Below, one piece after another: positions 40,601 to 55,600 of a DNA stretch of 64,000 nt (its first letter is position 1; each line of letters opens with the position of its first letter). The stretch comes from Lycocorax pyrrhopterus obiensis (Eukaryota > Chordata > Aves > Passeriformes > Paradisaeidae), in NCBI GenBank assembly GCA_014706295.1, contig JACSVZ010000002.1, positions 108,434,547 through 108,498,546 of the forward strand. Reading direction: 5' to 3'. The notes beneath the pieces are model-generated. The model made no database searches, was not told the origin of the DNA, and saw only the letters and a program-made list of their open reading frames with translations. A program made the position numbers and the translations under genes.

Positions 40601-43600
40601 CCAAAGGGATATTCCATATGGAATTAAACTAGGGAGAAGGAAAAAGCAGGGCCTGATGACACGTGTCTTCCCAAGTAATCATTACACATGATGGAGCCCT
40701 CATTTCCCGAAAACCTGCCTGCCCACAGAAGTGGTGAATTAATTTCTTGGGGCTTTTTTAGCTTGCGGTGTCAAACTTGCCTGTGCACTCTCTCAAGATG
40801 GTCCAAAAACAAACTATACAACAGCATGCAAGTCAAACTTGGTATTTAACCCCTCCAAAGAGAACAGATTTCATCACAACACAATTACTAACCAAATTTT
40901 AACTAAGAACAAAATCTTCTATTCAAGGTAGACAAGATTTTGTTTTATAAAATGTAGAAAGAAATTAGGTTACGATTTTTCACCCTATGCCTCAGAAAGA
41001 CGTTGTTCCAGAGCAACTAAATATGAACTAAGTTTGTAGTAACAGAATTCCATTAGCCCTCCTTTTATTAAATTATTTAATAATTTAATATTTACTACTT
41101 CAATAAAAGCAGTGAAGGCTATACAATTTCACATGGAAATTAGATCATATAGTAGAAAAAATATTTCTTAGAATAGCAGATAACAGGCCATTTTCACATA
41201 ATCACAGTGACTGAGAGAAATTCAGTAATATTTACTTTTACCATTACAATGTTTATAATGGGTCTAATGAGTATGACAGAAAAGGTAGATTAGAAAAACT
41301 TACCACATTTTTGAGTGCTTTTTAATACTTTCGTAGTAAAACAAGAAGTTAATTTCATGAACACCTTCTTCATCTGGTCCACGTAACCACATTGGCAGCT
41401 GCACTGAAGCCCCAGGAAGAAGAACAGCATCAGGAAGCGGAACCTGTATTACTTCAGGTGAACCTCCCGTGCCAAACCCAAAGTCTGCAGAAGAAGCTGA
41501 AGACAGCAATGCTGTTCGCACAGAGGTAGGATCTGTCACAACAGTCTTGTAAGCACTACAGTTCTCAGAAGCTGAAGGACTTAGTGGTGTTAGAACAGCA
41601 GTATTCCCACCAAAAGTGAAAAATTCTGGATGCTTGGACACGACCTTCAGTGCAGTAAGAGGACACTTGCTTACGTTCACAAATTCTACATATGCTTTTC
41701 TGATTTCTCCACAGAGAAGCCCTGTAGGAAAATTTATAAAGAACACCTGTATGGGAGAGAAAAGGAGAAAATAAAAACCCCAACACTGAGCCAAGTTGGG
41801 AATGCCCAAGAAAACAACCATTAACACAAACTATACTGCTGCCTAGAGCTTCCTGAGGGGAAGTGGAGAGGGAGGTGCAGATCTCTTTGTCCTGAAATCC
41901 AGTGACCGGACACGTGGCAATGGCTCAAAGCTGCACCAGGGGAGGTTTAGACGGGACATTAAGACGCGTTTCTATATGGAGAGGGTGGTCAAACAGTGCA
42001 ATAGGCTTCCTGGAGAGGCGGTTGATGCCCCAAACCTGTCACTGTTCAAGAGGCATTTGGACAAAGCCATTAACATATTGTAACTTGGTGAGGCAGCTGG
42101 ACTGGATGATCACTGCAGTCCCTTCTGGCTGATCTATCCCACCCTATAGGGCCCTGTAGTTAACCAGTTAGCAAGACCATTTAAATAACCCTACAAGGGA
42201 AAAGCACTATGTTTTAATTAACCAGCTGGAATAACTATTCTAGACGAATGGCAAGCAAACAGAAAAAGCTTCTTTGCCTGTTCCTCGTAAACCTTAAAAT
42301 CTGGCTACCAAAGCTGCGGCCAACTAAAATCCTAAAGGGAATACAGCAGTTTCAGAAGAATACTAATTCTAAGGCTTCGAGTTTTAATTGGAAAAAACCC
42401 ACGCAAGTTTGTCACTGATCACAAATTACCTGGAAAGATTTAGGCATTAACAAAATCCAAGACTTCATTGTTAGAAGTTCATTCATAAACTGCATTCAGC
42501 TATTTTCTCAAAACTGCCAACAGGAAGTAGCTACATACCTCCAACAAAGGCATTTCTTCTGTAATAATGGGATCTAAACGTCGATCAGGTCCATATTTAA
42601 TCGATGTTTTTTCCTCTTTTGTGTTATTAAGTCGAGGTCCTTGGATTTCTAAATCTTGTCGTCCTCGTACAGATAATCCATTGGAAACAAACTTTCCTGA
42701 AAAAATTTTTAAAACTTTTGTTTAGTTTTGTTTTTTTAAGTAATTCCTAACTTTGTCGCTAAGAAATGATCCAAAGCTCCCAATCCAATCTCGAAAGTCA
42801 TTCTGATTTTTGTTATTGGGCACAGGCAGTGTTCATTGATTAAGCAGCATCACTAACAAAGAACTATTCAAAGCTTACAGTCACATAACACATGGCTAGT
42901 TCAAGTTCCAACAGCCAGTTATCCATTGCTGTGGACTTACTCTGCCCTTCAATAGTTTGACTACAACTGAAAGGGAAGCGGCAGACATAGTGCAGGAAAT
43001 TAATGCATTTATTTCCTTTCCCAATTTCTGCCAGGCTGGAAAAGTCACTTAAAGGATTATTTCCTTTAAAGACAGCCACCACTCTCCAAATGGTTTTTAT
43101 TCAAAAGGTTTCCAGCCTCTAGATAAACAAGCTTCTATTTCTTTCAGACACTTCCACACGTTTTAATCTCCATTTCATCCAACTACTAAATTCTCCACGT
43201 GAGAGATAGTTTCAGATGAATGATTCAACAAAACAGATCAAATAGTATGCAATTAATTGTCCATTTATATATTAATGTAAAGGAAATTCAAGATGCTAAA
43301 AAGAACTGTATCAGCCAAATTTAAATTTGGGAATCTATAAAAAGAACTTCAGTGTAACATTTAGACAAAAGTTGAAAGTTAACAAAGCAAAAAGATGCAG
43401 AAGAAAAATGAATGGCAAGAGAGTCAATAAGAGTTGTTATAGATTCATCATGGCATAGATGGAATATTTACATTTTGATTTTTTACTGGTTTCAAAATTT
43501 CAACAGATTTAAAAGGAGCAAAGTATGGATCTAGCATGCTTCCTCATGGGATTCCTACAAGAGCCAATTTGTTCTTTTCCTGTTTCACTTGTTTCTCTTA

Positions 43601-46600
43601 TTTCTACATCCCTACCTGATGGAAGGCCTTGCATCATGGTAGTCAAACACTAAACACTAGAATTTAGTTCTACTCTGCAGAAGCCATGTCTCCTCCTTCC
43701 AGAAACACACAATTTAAAGTAATAATAAACTTACCTGTCTGTAATCCAATAGAAGGATCTATCCCATCTAATGGCACAGCACCTTGAACAGTGCCAAGAT
43801 TATAAACGACTCCCAGAATATGTAGCTCCCCTGTTTGATGGGGAAAGAGCTTTAGTCTTGCCTGTGGAGATATGTTAAATTTTTGTTGTTGTTGCTACTA
43901 GAAAGAAGTACTATTACATTTAAATGTCCAATTGCTAAACACACTCACAGCTACATTTACTTCATACGTGTGTCAGATATTAACTGCAACAGTAAATATA
44001 GATCATTTACTAGATTCAAAATTTCATATACACAGAACTTACCAAACCAGTTCACAGCTGAGAAATGCTCATTACATTAGGAAAAAATCCTTAAAGTAAA
44101 CTTTTACTGTGATTAACAGGGGCAGAATCACAGAATGATTGAAGCTGGAATGGACTTCATGGAGGTCATCGTGCCCAACTTGCCTGCTCAAGCAGGGCCA
44201 TTTAGAGCCAGCTGCCACATCCAAAGGGCTCTTAACATCTCCAAAGATGGATACCCCACAATCTCTCTGGGCAGCCTGTGCCAAGTGCTCAAGCACCATC
44301 ACATTTACAAAATAAGTAAGTGTTATAAATAAAGTTATTTAAGTGTTTCCTAATGTTCAGGTGGAGCCTCTTGTGCCCACTGCCTCTGGTCCTGTCACAT
44401 TTAAACACAGTGATAAGATATATGAGGTACTGGAACTTCTGATTCAGTCATGTACTCTGTCAGTTTAGCATTAAGTTCAGATCATAACAAGTTTGAAATG
44501 CACACTAAAGTTCAACACTGAAAAGACTATTTTTAAAACAAAGTATAGTACTTACCACTTTTGTCTCCTCACTATTAATTAAAAATTCTGCTATTGCTTC
44601 AGTTCCTACCATATCTTCATCACACATACCCTAAAAAGAAGAAACAGTTCTTTAGATACTATTACTCCTAAGCAGAAAAAGTGCCATAAATAATATTTCC
44701 AATACCCTTCCTAAAGTGTTCAAGGGAAAAAATCATACAAATTTCCAAACAGTTAGGACAAGCAAGTGCTGCATGCCCAGCTTCTCAGCATTTATGAATT
44801 AAAAAAGCAGCTTGAGAGCTCAGTAAACATTTACTTAAGAGAAATTTAAGATTTAGCACTATAAATTGGAACCATTCCCAGTCAGTTTCACTGATATTCA
44901 CAGAAGTATTCATCACACCATTAAAGCAGCAGTTCAGATCAGGACAGAAGGGAAAGTGTAGGCTAAGCCTTGAGACTTAAACTATGTGGAACCATGTTTA
45001 TAACTCTGGTAAATACTTACAGCACCTTCAGAGATCACTGTGTTCCAAATGTTTTGGCCAGGAAAACAAATTATTTAGGAATTTACTGCAATATTCACTA
45101 TTAGAACATACTAAAACCTTCAAAACATGCATGTGAGAACAGTCCATTAGAGCTTTTGGCAGCATTAGTTGAAGCACTAAGTTAAACAGTAGAACAACAG
45201 CTCATCTAAAGTATTCAAGATGTTAATTTTTAATACAATAAATTTTAATTTCTCTTCTAATCAAGACACCAGGATGTTCCTATGTTATACAAGCACCATT
45301 TTTCAGAACACACATTTCACTATGTATTCAAGTGTACAGTAGCTCAAATAAGAAAAGGGTATTTGATAATCTACCTATTGACACTCATATTTGCAGGTCA
45401 AGGCTACTGTGACTCAAAATAGATGTAGTACACATACAATGAAATCTTGTAAGTATTTTGTTTTGCATTTAGCTTTACAATACACATTACAATTCATTTG
45501 TTAACTTGGCTGCTTTGTGCCCTACAAATCTAGGAAAATCTAGCTAAAATGAAAAGAATTTCAGTAGCTACTTTTTTCTTGTCTTTTTCCTTAGTTTACA
45601 CTTAAACCTTCATGTTTAATGTTTATGCTTAAATGTTTTCACACTACAGAATTTTGAATACTTAACATATACTCCATACCTGCAGCTGTTTGGGGTGGAA
45701 AAGGATGAAGCTTTCCTTACCTGCTCTTTTGTTTCACCATCATGCTTTGCACCGAACTCTTTAGGTTGAAACTTCCACAGCAAAGAAAGGTCAGTCAAAA
45801 GAAGTGGAACTTTCAGAGGGTTTCGGAAGGACACTTCTACAGTTATTGGTTCTATTAAAAAAGTGCAAGAAAATAATGACAACAGGCTTTCCCCATCACA
45901 GTCTGAAGGCTCACCTATCTCAGAGTATTTATGTACAAACAACTTGCACAAGAATGTCAGTTCAAATCTATAATAAGGGGAAATATAACACAAATTTATC
46001 TAACTCAGTTTATTTCTGAAGTGTAAAAATCTTAACTTTACCTTCTATCACAGCAAGCGGAAATTTGGAGTTATCTGAGTAGCGATTTAAACAGAACTGC
46101 GTTGGTTGAAAGTTTGAAGGTATTGTTCCTTTATTTATCACAGACACAACCTGCTCCTCGAGTTCCTTCCACTGTTGTGATGATTCCGAGTCATACTCCT
46201 GATCCAGGCTTACATGCGTAGCTGCCTGCTTTTCACCTGGGGAGAGAAAGGCAGTCTTAGAAGGTAAGAACAGCAATGTGCAACAGCTGCATCAGAGGGC
46301 TGCACTGGCAGTTTGGTAACTATTCTTAAGATATTTTAAATCCTAGGTCACCATCATTCTTATGCTACAATTGATTTAAAAGAGTGAATTGCAAGACATT
46401 TTGAAATACACACATAGAAGACAACACTGAAAATAATTTGAGTATAGTTCAATTTGGATAGCATGGCATTCCAAGATTTTAGCATGCTACATAGTATACT
46501 CAGGCTACAGATCATTTTTATTTTATAACAGACTACAACCCCACAGTATAGCCCTGGTTTATATAAGAATTTCCACTCAGCTTTATTTACATTCAGGAAT

Positions 46601-49600
46601 CAGAGTGTTTCAAATATTTCACCAAAGAGGAAGTTAACTGTAAAGCTAATTTCTAGCATTACCACTAGTGTCCAGTATTTGCTCCAGCAATAATAACCCC
46701 TTTCATGAAGTTCATTACATACTTGCATTGAAGCTTTCCAGGTATGAAAAACAGTGGCAGTCAGGACAACCACATACACAGATTCCATATTTACACATGA
46801 AGTCTGAAAACATCCAGCAAGTAGATATTAAGCCCAAGCTTTTCTTTTAAAATATTTTTAAGTTACCCAGTCACTAGTTTTACATAACGACAGACTTTTT
46901 TAAAATGGCACCAACTCTTGCATGTATTTTGGTTCCTTAAAAAAGGGACTTGAAACCATTTACATATAATTTTCTAACCTTCTGCTGGTCGTCGATCATG
47001 CCCAAAGAAAACACGAGTTGCTGAGCTGTTAATATATGGTAAAGGAAGCTGTGGTAAGGGACCATCAGGTGACAGCTGAGTTGCGTTCTGGAGCAAAGGA
47101 GCAAGAAAACAAGAGTGTCATGTACATTACCAATGGCTGAATGATAAGGAGGCCAAGTTAAAAACATTCAATGTTTGAACAGGGAGTACTTTAAAGATGG
47201 AATAAGCAATTTCAATTAACTGTTTGACATAGATTTTTTTTCTTCAACAGGAGTTTAAAGTTTGTGAAATCTTTATGGGCAAAGGAGAATAATTATTTTA
47301 ACCCTGAAATCTAATCACTGCTGTGGCTACATTGCCGTTACAAGCTTTATTTGATGCAAAGCTTGACTCTCTAACTCAGAATTTGATAAACTACATTCAC
47401 TATCCCACCACCATTAAATGAGACTCTCACCAAGCTGAGCTGTGGACTCAAACACCAGCTTTTGAGTAAGGTCTGCCATAACTTAACCACCACAGAAATT
47501 CTGCCCATAAGCTTTAAAAGACAGTATCTACATGGCTGCATATTATGTGGCAATATCAGCACTAAACACCCCATAACATATATGGTATACTCCAATCCAG
47601 AATCACTCATTAACTTAAACATAACTCAGTGAGTCACTTGATACATCAAGTCTTATCCTTATTAAAGAATGAAATTCACTACATGGATGGTGACAGAGCT
47701 ACCTAGTCTTTATTAAACATGTACTATCAAAAGCCCCCCAAATTGTTATAAATTCATAAAAACAGAACAGATCCATTTCCTCTAAAAAACTAAAAAACTT
47801 ATCACAACTACAATTCAGCCATGACCCTCAAAAAGACGACTTCACTTCATTGCAATAAAACCACATCTATTACATTACTGTACTAATAACCCATACTAAT
47901 ACTCATCTGTGAAAGTACTACACATATGAGATGCAGCATATGTGGGTTGTTTGAAGTCTGAAGTAAAAAATTGAACACATCAACTAGATTAAAAAAAAAC
48001 CAACCCTGGAACAAAGCAGATAAAACAGGAAGTCATTTAATGATTTAACAGAAAATTTGTGGTAATAAAATCACGTATTACTCAAGAAACAGAGACAAGG
48101 AAGTCGTTTACCTTATAGACATAAAGATATTCTCTTAAAAAAGCTCCTTGCTGAGCTGGAGGTTGTTTACTGTCATTGATCAAAATATGCCTGAAGGCAG
48201 ACACAGCATTGTCCAACTGACGAAGCGTAAAGGACTGACGACCAATGGTGAAGTTAATGTGGTCTTCTGCCAGAGACCAGCCTTTCCCTTTGTAAACCTG
48301 CATGGCTTGACAGTAGCAACGTAAGGCATGTTTCTTCTGCAAGAGAAAGGTTCATTTCTCAAATAACCCAATTATCCACTGACTGGAATTATAACATTAC
48401 GAAGACTGAACAGTAAGTCAGAAAAGTAGTTTTTACCACCTCCCACCACTATGCAAAGTGCAATGTTTCAGAACTGTGCCTCACAGAATCTGGTCAATAC
48501 TAATCTAAGCACAGAAGTGCTTGTTCCTGCAATACAGAGCCTGGCATCCAGATGAAGTTCACATTTTCAAAGACTAGAGTAACAGGCAGTAAGTTAAAAA
48601 AGCAAATAACAAGAAAAGACTACTTTTAGAACAGCATTTGAAGTTCTTTTAGGACTGACTGCTAAAGTCTACAGAGCTCTGCTGCCAAGCTTCAGGACAT
48701 ACAATGGATTTAACACATTTCATTCCACCCAAACTGAACCTTCAGCGTGACAATTTCGGCCAACTGTTGCTCAGTAGACATACCTGGGACAAAAATCCAC
48801 GCCAAGCAAACCAACAAAACATAGTCCTACAGTACATACAAGAAAAACTACCAAGCGTATCAGCCACTGGGAGATAGATGGTCTGATCCCAATCAGCTCC
48901 ATAGTTCCTTTCCTGTACATACATCAGGACCCAGGCATTCAGTCCCAAGTCTAGGTATTGAACAGCTGTATAGACATTCATTGTACAGCTAAGTCTCAGC
49001 TTGTAAAGAATGGCAACAGCATTCCCTTACTTACAGCAGTAAGGGGGGGGGGGGGGGGCGCGAAATCTAATATATGTTCACACTACTATGGTGATGACAG
49101 CAGAGTACAAGCAGTAAATCCTTAACATCGGCACATACTAGTGACACTTTAAAATATGGTATTACGGTCTGCAGCTAAACAGCCTGGCTGATTTCTCTTC
49201 AGTAGCATTTTATATTTTGGTACCTCAAAGGATACGAACAAAAAGTAAGTTACATTTCCAATAACACTGAAAAAGTATTTCTTGGAAACCAAAATCCCTA
49301 CAAATATTAGACACAAACAACAAAGAGAGCTGTTACACAAAATCAAAACTTTACAAAATGCATTCACTTTCCCAGAGAAAGGAACAAGATATAAAAGAAT
49401 AAATAAATTAAAAACTGATCAATAGCTCCCTATCAGTACTATCCTGTCATAACAACAGACAGGAACATTACCGAACAAAGAAAACCAAGGGAGGGGGAGA
49501 AGTACTCCTACTATTCTTCACATCATAGAAGCCAACAACGCAAAAATACTTTTTTTAGTCCTTACCAGGACAGTGAGACTGAGATTGGGTAGGGTGGGAG

Positions 49601-52600
49601 AAAATCCCCAGCCAAGACCATGGGGCTTTGTTCTAAACAGAATTTTGATGCCTTCGTTCTCCTGTATTATTGTCTTGCAATAACAAGCTCAGCAGGAATC
49701 AAGCAAAAGCTATCTTTACAGAACGTATCCCGCAACTAATGCAGAAACAAAGCACCGAAATTCTGTCCAACGAAGTTTATCTACCACACTTAGAGCTGCC
49801 TGCAAAGGAATGTGAATGGGAGTAAAAACAATCTGATTTGTATTGGTTTAACTGCTGCTTAAGTCTAACAGCCACAGAGATGCTTTGGTTTGTTGTGTAG
49901 TAACTGTTCATGCACCTGCACCTCCAATAAAAAGCCCGTATTTAAGGCACCAGGAAAAATAAGTATCTAAATTTTGCTATTATTCTAATAAACTGAGTTT
50001 AACAAATAATTCTCTCCCGCAAGTCACTCTTACCTCAAGAGTAAAAATATACCTTTGCCCAAAAAAGCCTTGTGTGTTACTGTGTATAAAATGAGACTCA
50101 GAAATGAAAACACACATCACTTTAGCTGCAAGTCAGCAATCTTCAGCATTACTTCAAAAACAGAAGTAAAAGGCTAAGGTTATGAATGCAGAAGTCATTT
50201 TCAGAAGATTACAGAACAGAATACTGCTGACTAAAACAGAAGTGTCAGAAGCCAAGAATCTTTTTCCAGACTAATGACACACTTAACATGTTTTTCAAAT
50301 TATCAAATGCCAGGCATATTTTCCATGTGGAAAGATAATACTTACCTGGCCTGCTTTACTAAACCTGTGGCCAGCCAATATCATATGAAACGCAAACTTT
50401 CTAACCATGGGACTTCTCATGTTTATAAAACAATGGGCTGCCTGCTCCAACAGGAGTGCACTGCGAAGATCTGAATCCTGTTTAAAAAGAAAAAAGAAGA
50501 ATTAGCCTGAGTTGAATAAAAACATAAAAGGTAACAGTGGCCTTGTTTTAATGCTAAGAGGGACAGTAAGTTGTAAGAGTTCTGTGAAGTTGAAGATTCT
50601 TTTACATGCAAACATTATATACATATGTGAGCATATAAAAATAAGACAAAGTATTTTTCAATAGTGTTCAATACCATCATGTTCTTATTTCTTCTAGTGA
50701 AGAATACATGAACCTGTTTCAGTATGAATAACAAAAGAAATATTTTCTGCTTTTTCAGTTACTCAGGCTACAGTTTCAAACACTTACCATTACCTCTGAA
50801 GCACTCTCCTACCTTTCCCCTCTCTCGCTCTGCAGATATTAAGGCTAGAACCAAAAAACAAGACCTCTAACAGGATGACAGAAAAATAGAGGGAGCAATG
50901 AAACTTGGTGAACTTTTATCACATGAACCTTTTGAACCTATTGATTTCTTAATAATGTACAATTTCTTACTATTACATCCTTTTCTTCTCTGGCCAAGAC
51001 TCAGCTATATTACTTTAACCAATAAGAACAGAATCTACTTGATTTTACCACAACTGAACTCCATGCTATCAGTGATGCTCAAGTATGTATCTTGACTACA
51101 AATATACTCTGAGACACCAATGTAGTATCCTATGAAGATTTTCCTTGCAACTACCAAAATGCACCAGAGGCATACTATGTGCAATTTTAAGTTGTAAAAC
51201 GATTGTGCAGAGCTAATAGTATTTAAATTCCTTGCTTAACTATCTTAGGCTGCTCTCATAAACACTGGTAGCAAGCTTAAGTTGAAAGGGCAAGAATGAA
51301 GCTACAGAGACACTTGAGAAAGAAAATCACAGAACTAAACAGATTTATTCCATGCTTAATCTGTCCCAGGAAAGCCTCAGAAGCATCACATTTGGTGCAG
51401 CTGGCAACAAAGTCAGAACTACCAGTTAGACTTCTCTCCAAGCTACAAAGGAGATGCTACACTATTACTGGTATTACACTTCACTCCTTTTCAAGCAAGA
51501 CAATTTCTGGGTTAGAAGCTGATTCTATGCTTAATTTCCACCATTTAGTATCACAGAAGTGTAGGGTTTCACTTACACAGTAAGGCTCTAATGATTCATA
51601 CCAGCTGAGCTACAGTAATGTCTTAGATGCTTAAACTATAGAGAACTTCTGATTACATATAGGATAGCATCTGCTTTGGGTCTTGCAAGCCATGCTAATA
51701 CTTTTAACACGTGAGTTCTAAAGCTACACCATCCAAGAGCTAATCAGATGTCAAAGGAAATTAGTTACAAAGCCAAAGACAACTTATTTACCATGGCTCA
51801 GGAAGTTAAGCAAGCCACTTGACTAGAAAAATAATAACCGTACTAATTCCTTCACTTACAGTGTAAACAGTTTTCTTCACTTCATGCTCTATACCTGCTC
51901 ATTTGCTGCCTTTGGCTAGAAAATGTTGTAGGAGAAGAATCAGAAGGTAACCTAGAAGTGTTTGGGTAAGAAAACAAATACGGAGAAGACAGAAATGGAA
52001 AAAGCTACTACGTTTTACCTCACTGGTTAAACGAATCAGAAGAGCAGCTGCCTCTGAATATTTGCTTTGACTTTTTAAGATTTCAGCACTAAGCAGTACA
52101 CAGCGTTCAGCCAGAACCATGTTCCTAAAGTAAAAACATACATGTATTAATAAATATTTATCAAAATAAGCCTCAGAAAACTTTTCAACTCAAATCTTAC
52201 TAATTTTCTACAGATGGCATCAGACTGAGGTTCCGTTGCTTATCCTTCTTAAAGCAAAATATACGAAAGTTCACTCCCCACAAAACAACCACATACAGAC
52301 TGACCCATTAAGTGTCCTATCCCATTATAACATGAGCTTTATGAAAGTCAAAGCTGGAGAGCGTTTTTGAGAACAGTACTGTATTTATAAAAATACCAAC
52401 TAAAATGATCTGATAAACAAGAAGTCCAACAGTTAGAAGCAGGTTGTACTGGCAAGTTGTACCTAGGTACCAGGTGCCCACCAAGCTGCTGTTATCACAC
52501 CCCCTGCTCAGCAACACAGGGGAAGGAGACCAGACTAAAAACCTCACGTGCTGAGAAAGGGACAGGGAGATCACTCACCGGTTAGTCATGGGCAAAACAA

Positions 52601-55600
52601 CTTGTTTGGGGGAAGATTAAATTAATTTATTGGCAGTTAATAACTGAATAGCACAGTGAAAAATAAAAACAAACACCTTCTCCTGACAAATCCTCCTTCC
52701 CAGGCTCAAGTTCACTCCCAACTCTTCTACCTTCTCCTGCCTGCAAGCAGGGCAGGGAAATGGGGAAAAGGAGTTGTGATCACTTCATAACATTTCTCCT
52801 CTGCTGCTTCTTCCTCCACATCCCCCTCCCTGTTGCAGTGTGGGATCCCTCCCACAGATACAGTTCTTGAAGAACTGCTCCAACATGTATCCTTTTTGTA
52901 GAGTCCTTCAGGAACCAGCGTGGTTTCCTCACAGGTCACAGTTCCTGACAGCAACTTGCTGTGGCATAGGCTCTATACAGGCTACAGCCACCTCCAGGGT
53001 ACGTCCACCTGCTCTGGCATGGGGACAGGCTGCAGGGTAGATCCCTGCTTCCCCATGTACCTCTGTGGGCTGCAAGGGGAAAATCTGCTTCAGCATGGTC
53101 TTCACCACAGGCTGCAGGGAAGCACCGCCTTCTCCTGACCTTGGTATCAGCAGGGCTGCTTCTCTCATTTTCTCACTCCTTTCTCACAGCTGCTGCACAG
53201 CTATTTTTACCCTTTCTTAAATGTATTGTCACAGAGGTAACACCAGCACCACCATACCCAGCTTGGGCAGCAGCAGGTCCATTTTGGAACTGAGTGAAAA
53301 CTGATTCTGCCCCAGGCAGCTCCTGCTGTCTCCTCACAGAAACCTTCCTTGCAGCCACCCCACTACCTAAAAATCCACCATGTGAATTCAGTACACAAGT
53401 TCAATAAGCACTCTGTTAAGAACAGCCCAGATCTCCTTTCATGATATCCTAGATATGTTAGTTTATCTTATTCTTTAAAGAGTTACCATCACTCTGTGAT
53501 AATCTGGCACTATTACTGTGCAGGGCAAGAAAGTTAAGCCACCAGATCTCTCAACAAAAGTAAACAACATACTTGCAGATATCTCGATAGGTCTGAATTG
53601 CTGTCTCCATATAATGAGCAGGATACGGCCTAGGAGCTCCAGGCTGAAGAAAAGCTGATACTGCTGCCATTTCCTACAAGAGAAATTCAGTACTGTCACT
53701 GTAGTTTTTTCAACAAAACATAAACCTCAAAAGGCTGAGGAACGTTTCAACAGCTACTAGATTAGAGATCTTCATCTAATCTTCAACTAATAAGTTACTG
53801 GCATATAAAAGTATCCAACACACTGTAACTGATATAACTTTTAATGCAACAGCCTATTTATGGCTCTGCTTATAATTAACCACACAGCAGGCAGAGAGTT
53901 ACACACAGAAGTCTTTGCAGTTGACAGTACCCCCGACATTGTGCAGAAGCATTGATTCAGTACTGTTTTACAAATCCAGAAGAATTTCCTATTGCAGGAG
54001 CAATCTTCCTGATAAAGTAGCACTACCATGTATTTTAAGATGAGGACTGTTTTTTGAGTTTTGCCTAAATGAAATTACATTATCAGCTTCCTAGGAAACT
54101 CTAGTAAACATGCAGTCTGAAATTCTACTTCTTTTCTCATGGATTGAAAATATGATAGCAAAGTTCTTCTGCAGAAAGTAAAGACTAAGGCTAGCAGATT
54201 GCAACAAATTCATAATTAAGACTGCTTCCATTCATTTGGAAATTAAGATTCCTTAATATTTTTCTGATTATTCCGATTATGCAAATGCAGAGCAACTGTC
54301 TGAACTGTAAAAAAACACATTTATGTAAGTTTTAATCAAGACGCAAAAGTGTACAATAATGCCTCCACAGCTCTGTGAAGCAGAGTTTCAAATTTCAGCA
54401 AGTTAACCAGACTAAAGTTTACAAAACATATCTTCTAAAAATTGATAAAATTACTCATTTTCCCCCAGTACTCCCATTTATCTTGTTGAAAATTACTTTA
54501 GTCATAAATACCTTCATTCTTAGGAAGAAATAATGAATAAGTATGTGTTTAGATTGAAATTCAGTAGTGATATACTCAAAGTATAGCCTTCAAGTCTTAA
54601 GTCCCCCCAAAATAGGTACAATACCATATCTATAGTGACAGTGTCTTGCCTTTCTGGCAAATAAGTATTTTGCCAAAGTCTAGAAGAGATACTATAAAGC
54701 TATTTTACATCTGGCTTTGAGTTATCAGTTTAAAGATCCATTTTTCTGGAGGTTGCATTCCAGGTTTTCTCCTTTCCATATTTTAAGAATTAAATCTCCA
54801 GTTTTTATTCACACCTTTATACCCTTCATGTAACACCAGAAAACAGATTTTACAACAGTTTAGAGTTTCTTAAAGATATGCAGCAAATTTGGTGAGATCC
54901 TTACAAACTTGGAGGTGGAGGAGAGAGATTGCATTTTGTTACGTTCAGACAAATATTAGAGATTATTAGAAAAAGTTCACAGAATGTTCATGTTATGTGA
55001 AGTACCAACCAGTGCTCCAGCTGCATAAAGCATTGCCTGATCATTTAAGAAGTCTTTCTTTGCTGTATGGTAACAGCTATATGCAAGTTCATAGTGCTGC
55101 ACCAAAAAGCACAAGTCTGCCATTTTCCGGATTTGAAGCTCTGGCGCTTCTGGTGGATACCTATAAATACAAATATTTAAATTCAACGTCATCTTCTCTC
55201 ACCTTAATATCTATTCACAAAGTAGTAATAAAACCTGCATTGCTTCAGCCTTGCCCAAAAACAGCTAAGGAAAGTGAAGCCGCTTCCTTTCTGCCACTTG
55301 TAACTTGGTTTCACATCCTACTTTCTGATTAACAAGATTCACCATTCCAGTAACATTCAAAGCAAGCATTCCTCTTAGCCAAGAAATACTGAATAGAGCT
55401 TATAACTACCACTGAAACTGCTCAGTCAGATTAACCATTAGAGCTAAGCAGAACTCCATGAGAAGGAAAAAAAAAAAGACTTTGCTCACTTGGCTGTAAG
55501 TTATTTCTCCCCATTTTTTTTGAAAGAAGTAAGTCCACTAAAAAACTATGCTTTATGCCAAAACACTGTGCAAGTTCCTGTCCTCTGCAAGCATCAATCT

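Larger units (their letters stand above)
34489..41303 (-). other. TRAPPC8: TRAPPC8 introns between E18 and E24
   Basis: This covers the intronic sequence around exons E19-E23. The 2.3-kb intron E18-E19 contains an LTR-like element at 40.4-40.8 kb and the long purine tract next to E19. The other introns (E19-E20, 1.27 kb; E20-E21, 452 bp; E21-E22, 116 bp; E22-E23, 1.57 kb; E23-E24, 523 bp) show nothing recognised. Confidence 0.7.
41747..52018 (-). other. TRAPPC8: TRAPPC8 introns between E9 and E18
   Basis: These introns are mostly 0.2-2 kb. They contain a CR1/LTR-like repeat at 41.85-42.15 kb, a CR1 fragment at 44.13-44.42 kb and a 16-G run at 49,043. No further coding sequence was recognised, and the exon phases join without gaps. 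Confidence 0.7.

Noticed and set aside
43883..44080. Short frames inside TRAPPC8 introns on the plus strand
   Set aside because: Under 100 codons, with no signatures, no conserved context and no splice pairing, they are typical chance frames in AT-rich introns.
52929..53168. Overlapping frames on both strands at 52.7-53.4 kb that could suggest a gene
   Set aside because: They fall inside the LTR-like repeat, have no start context or homology that I recognise, and arise from its GC-rich repeated units.
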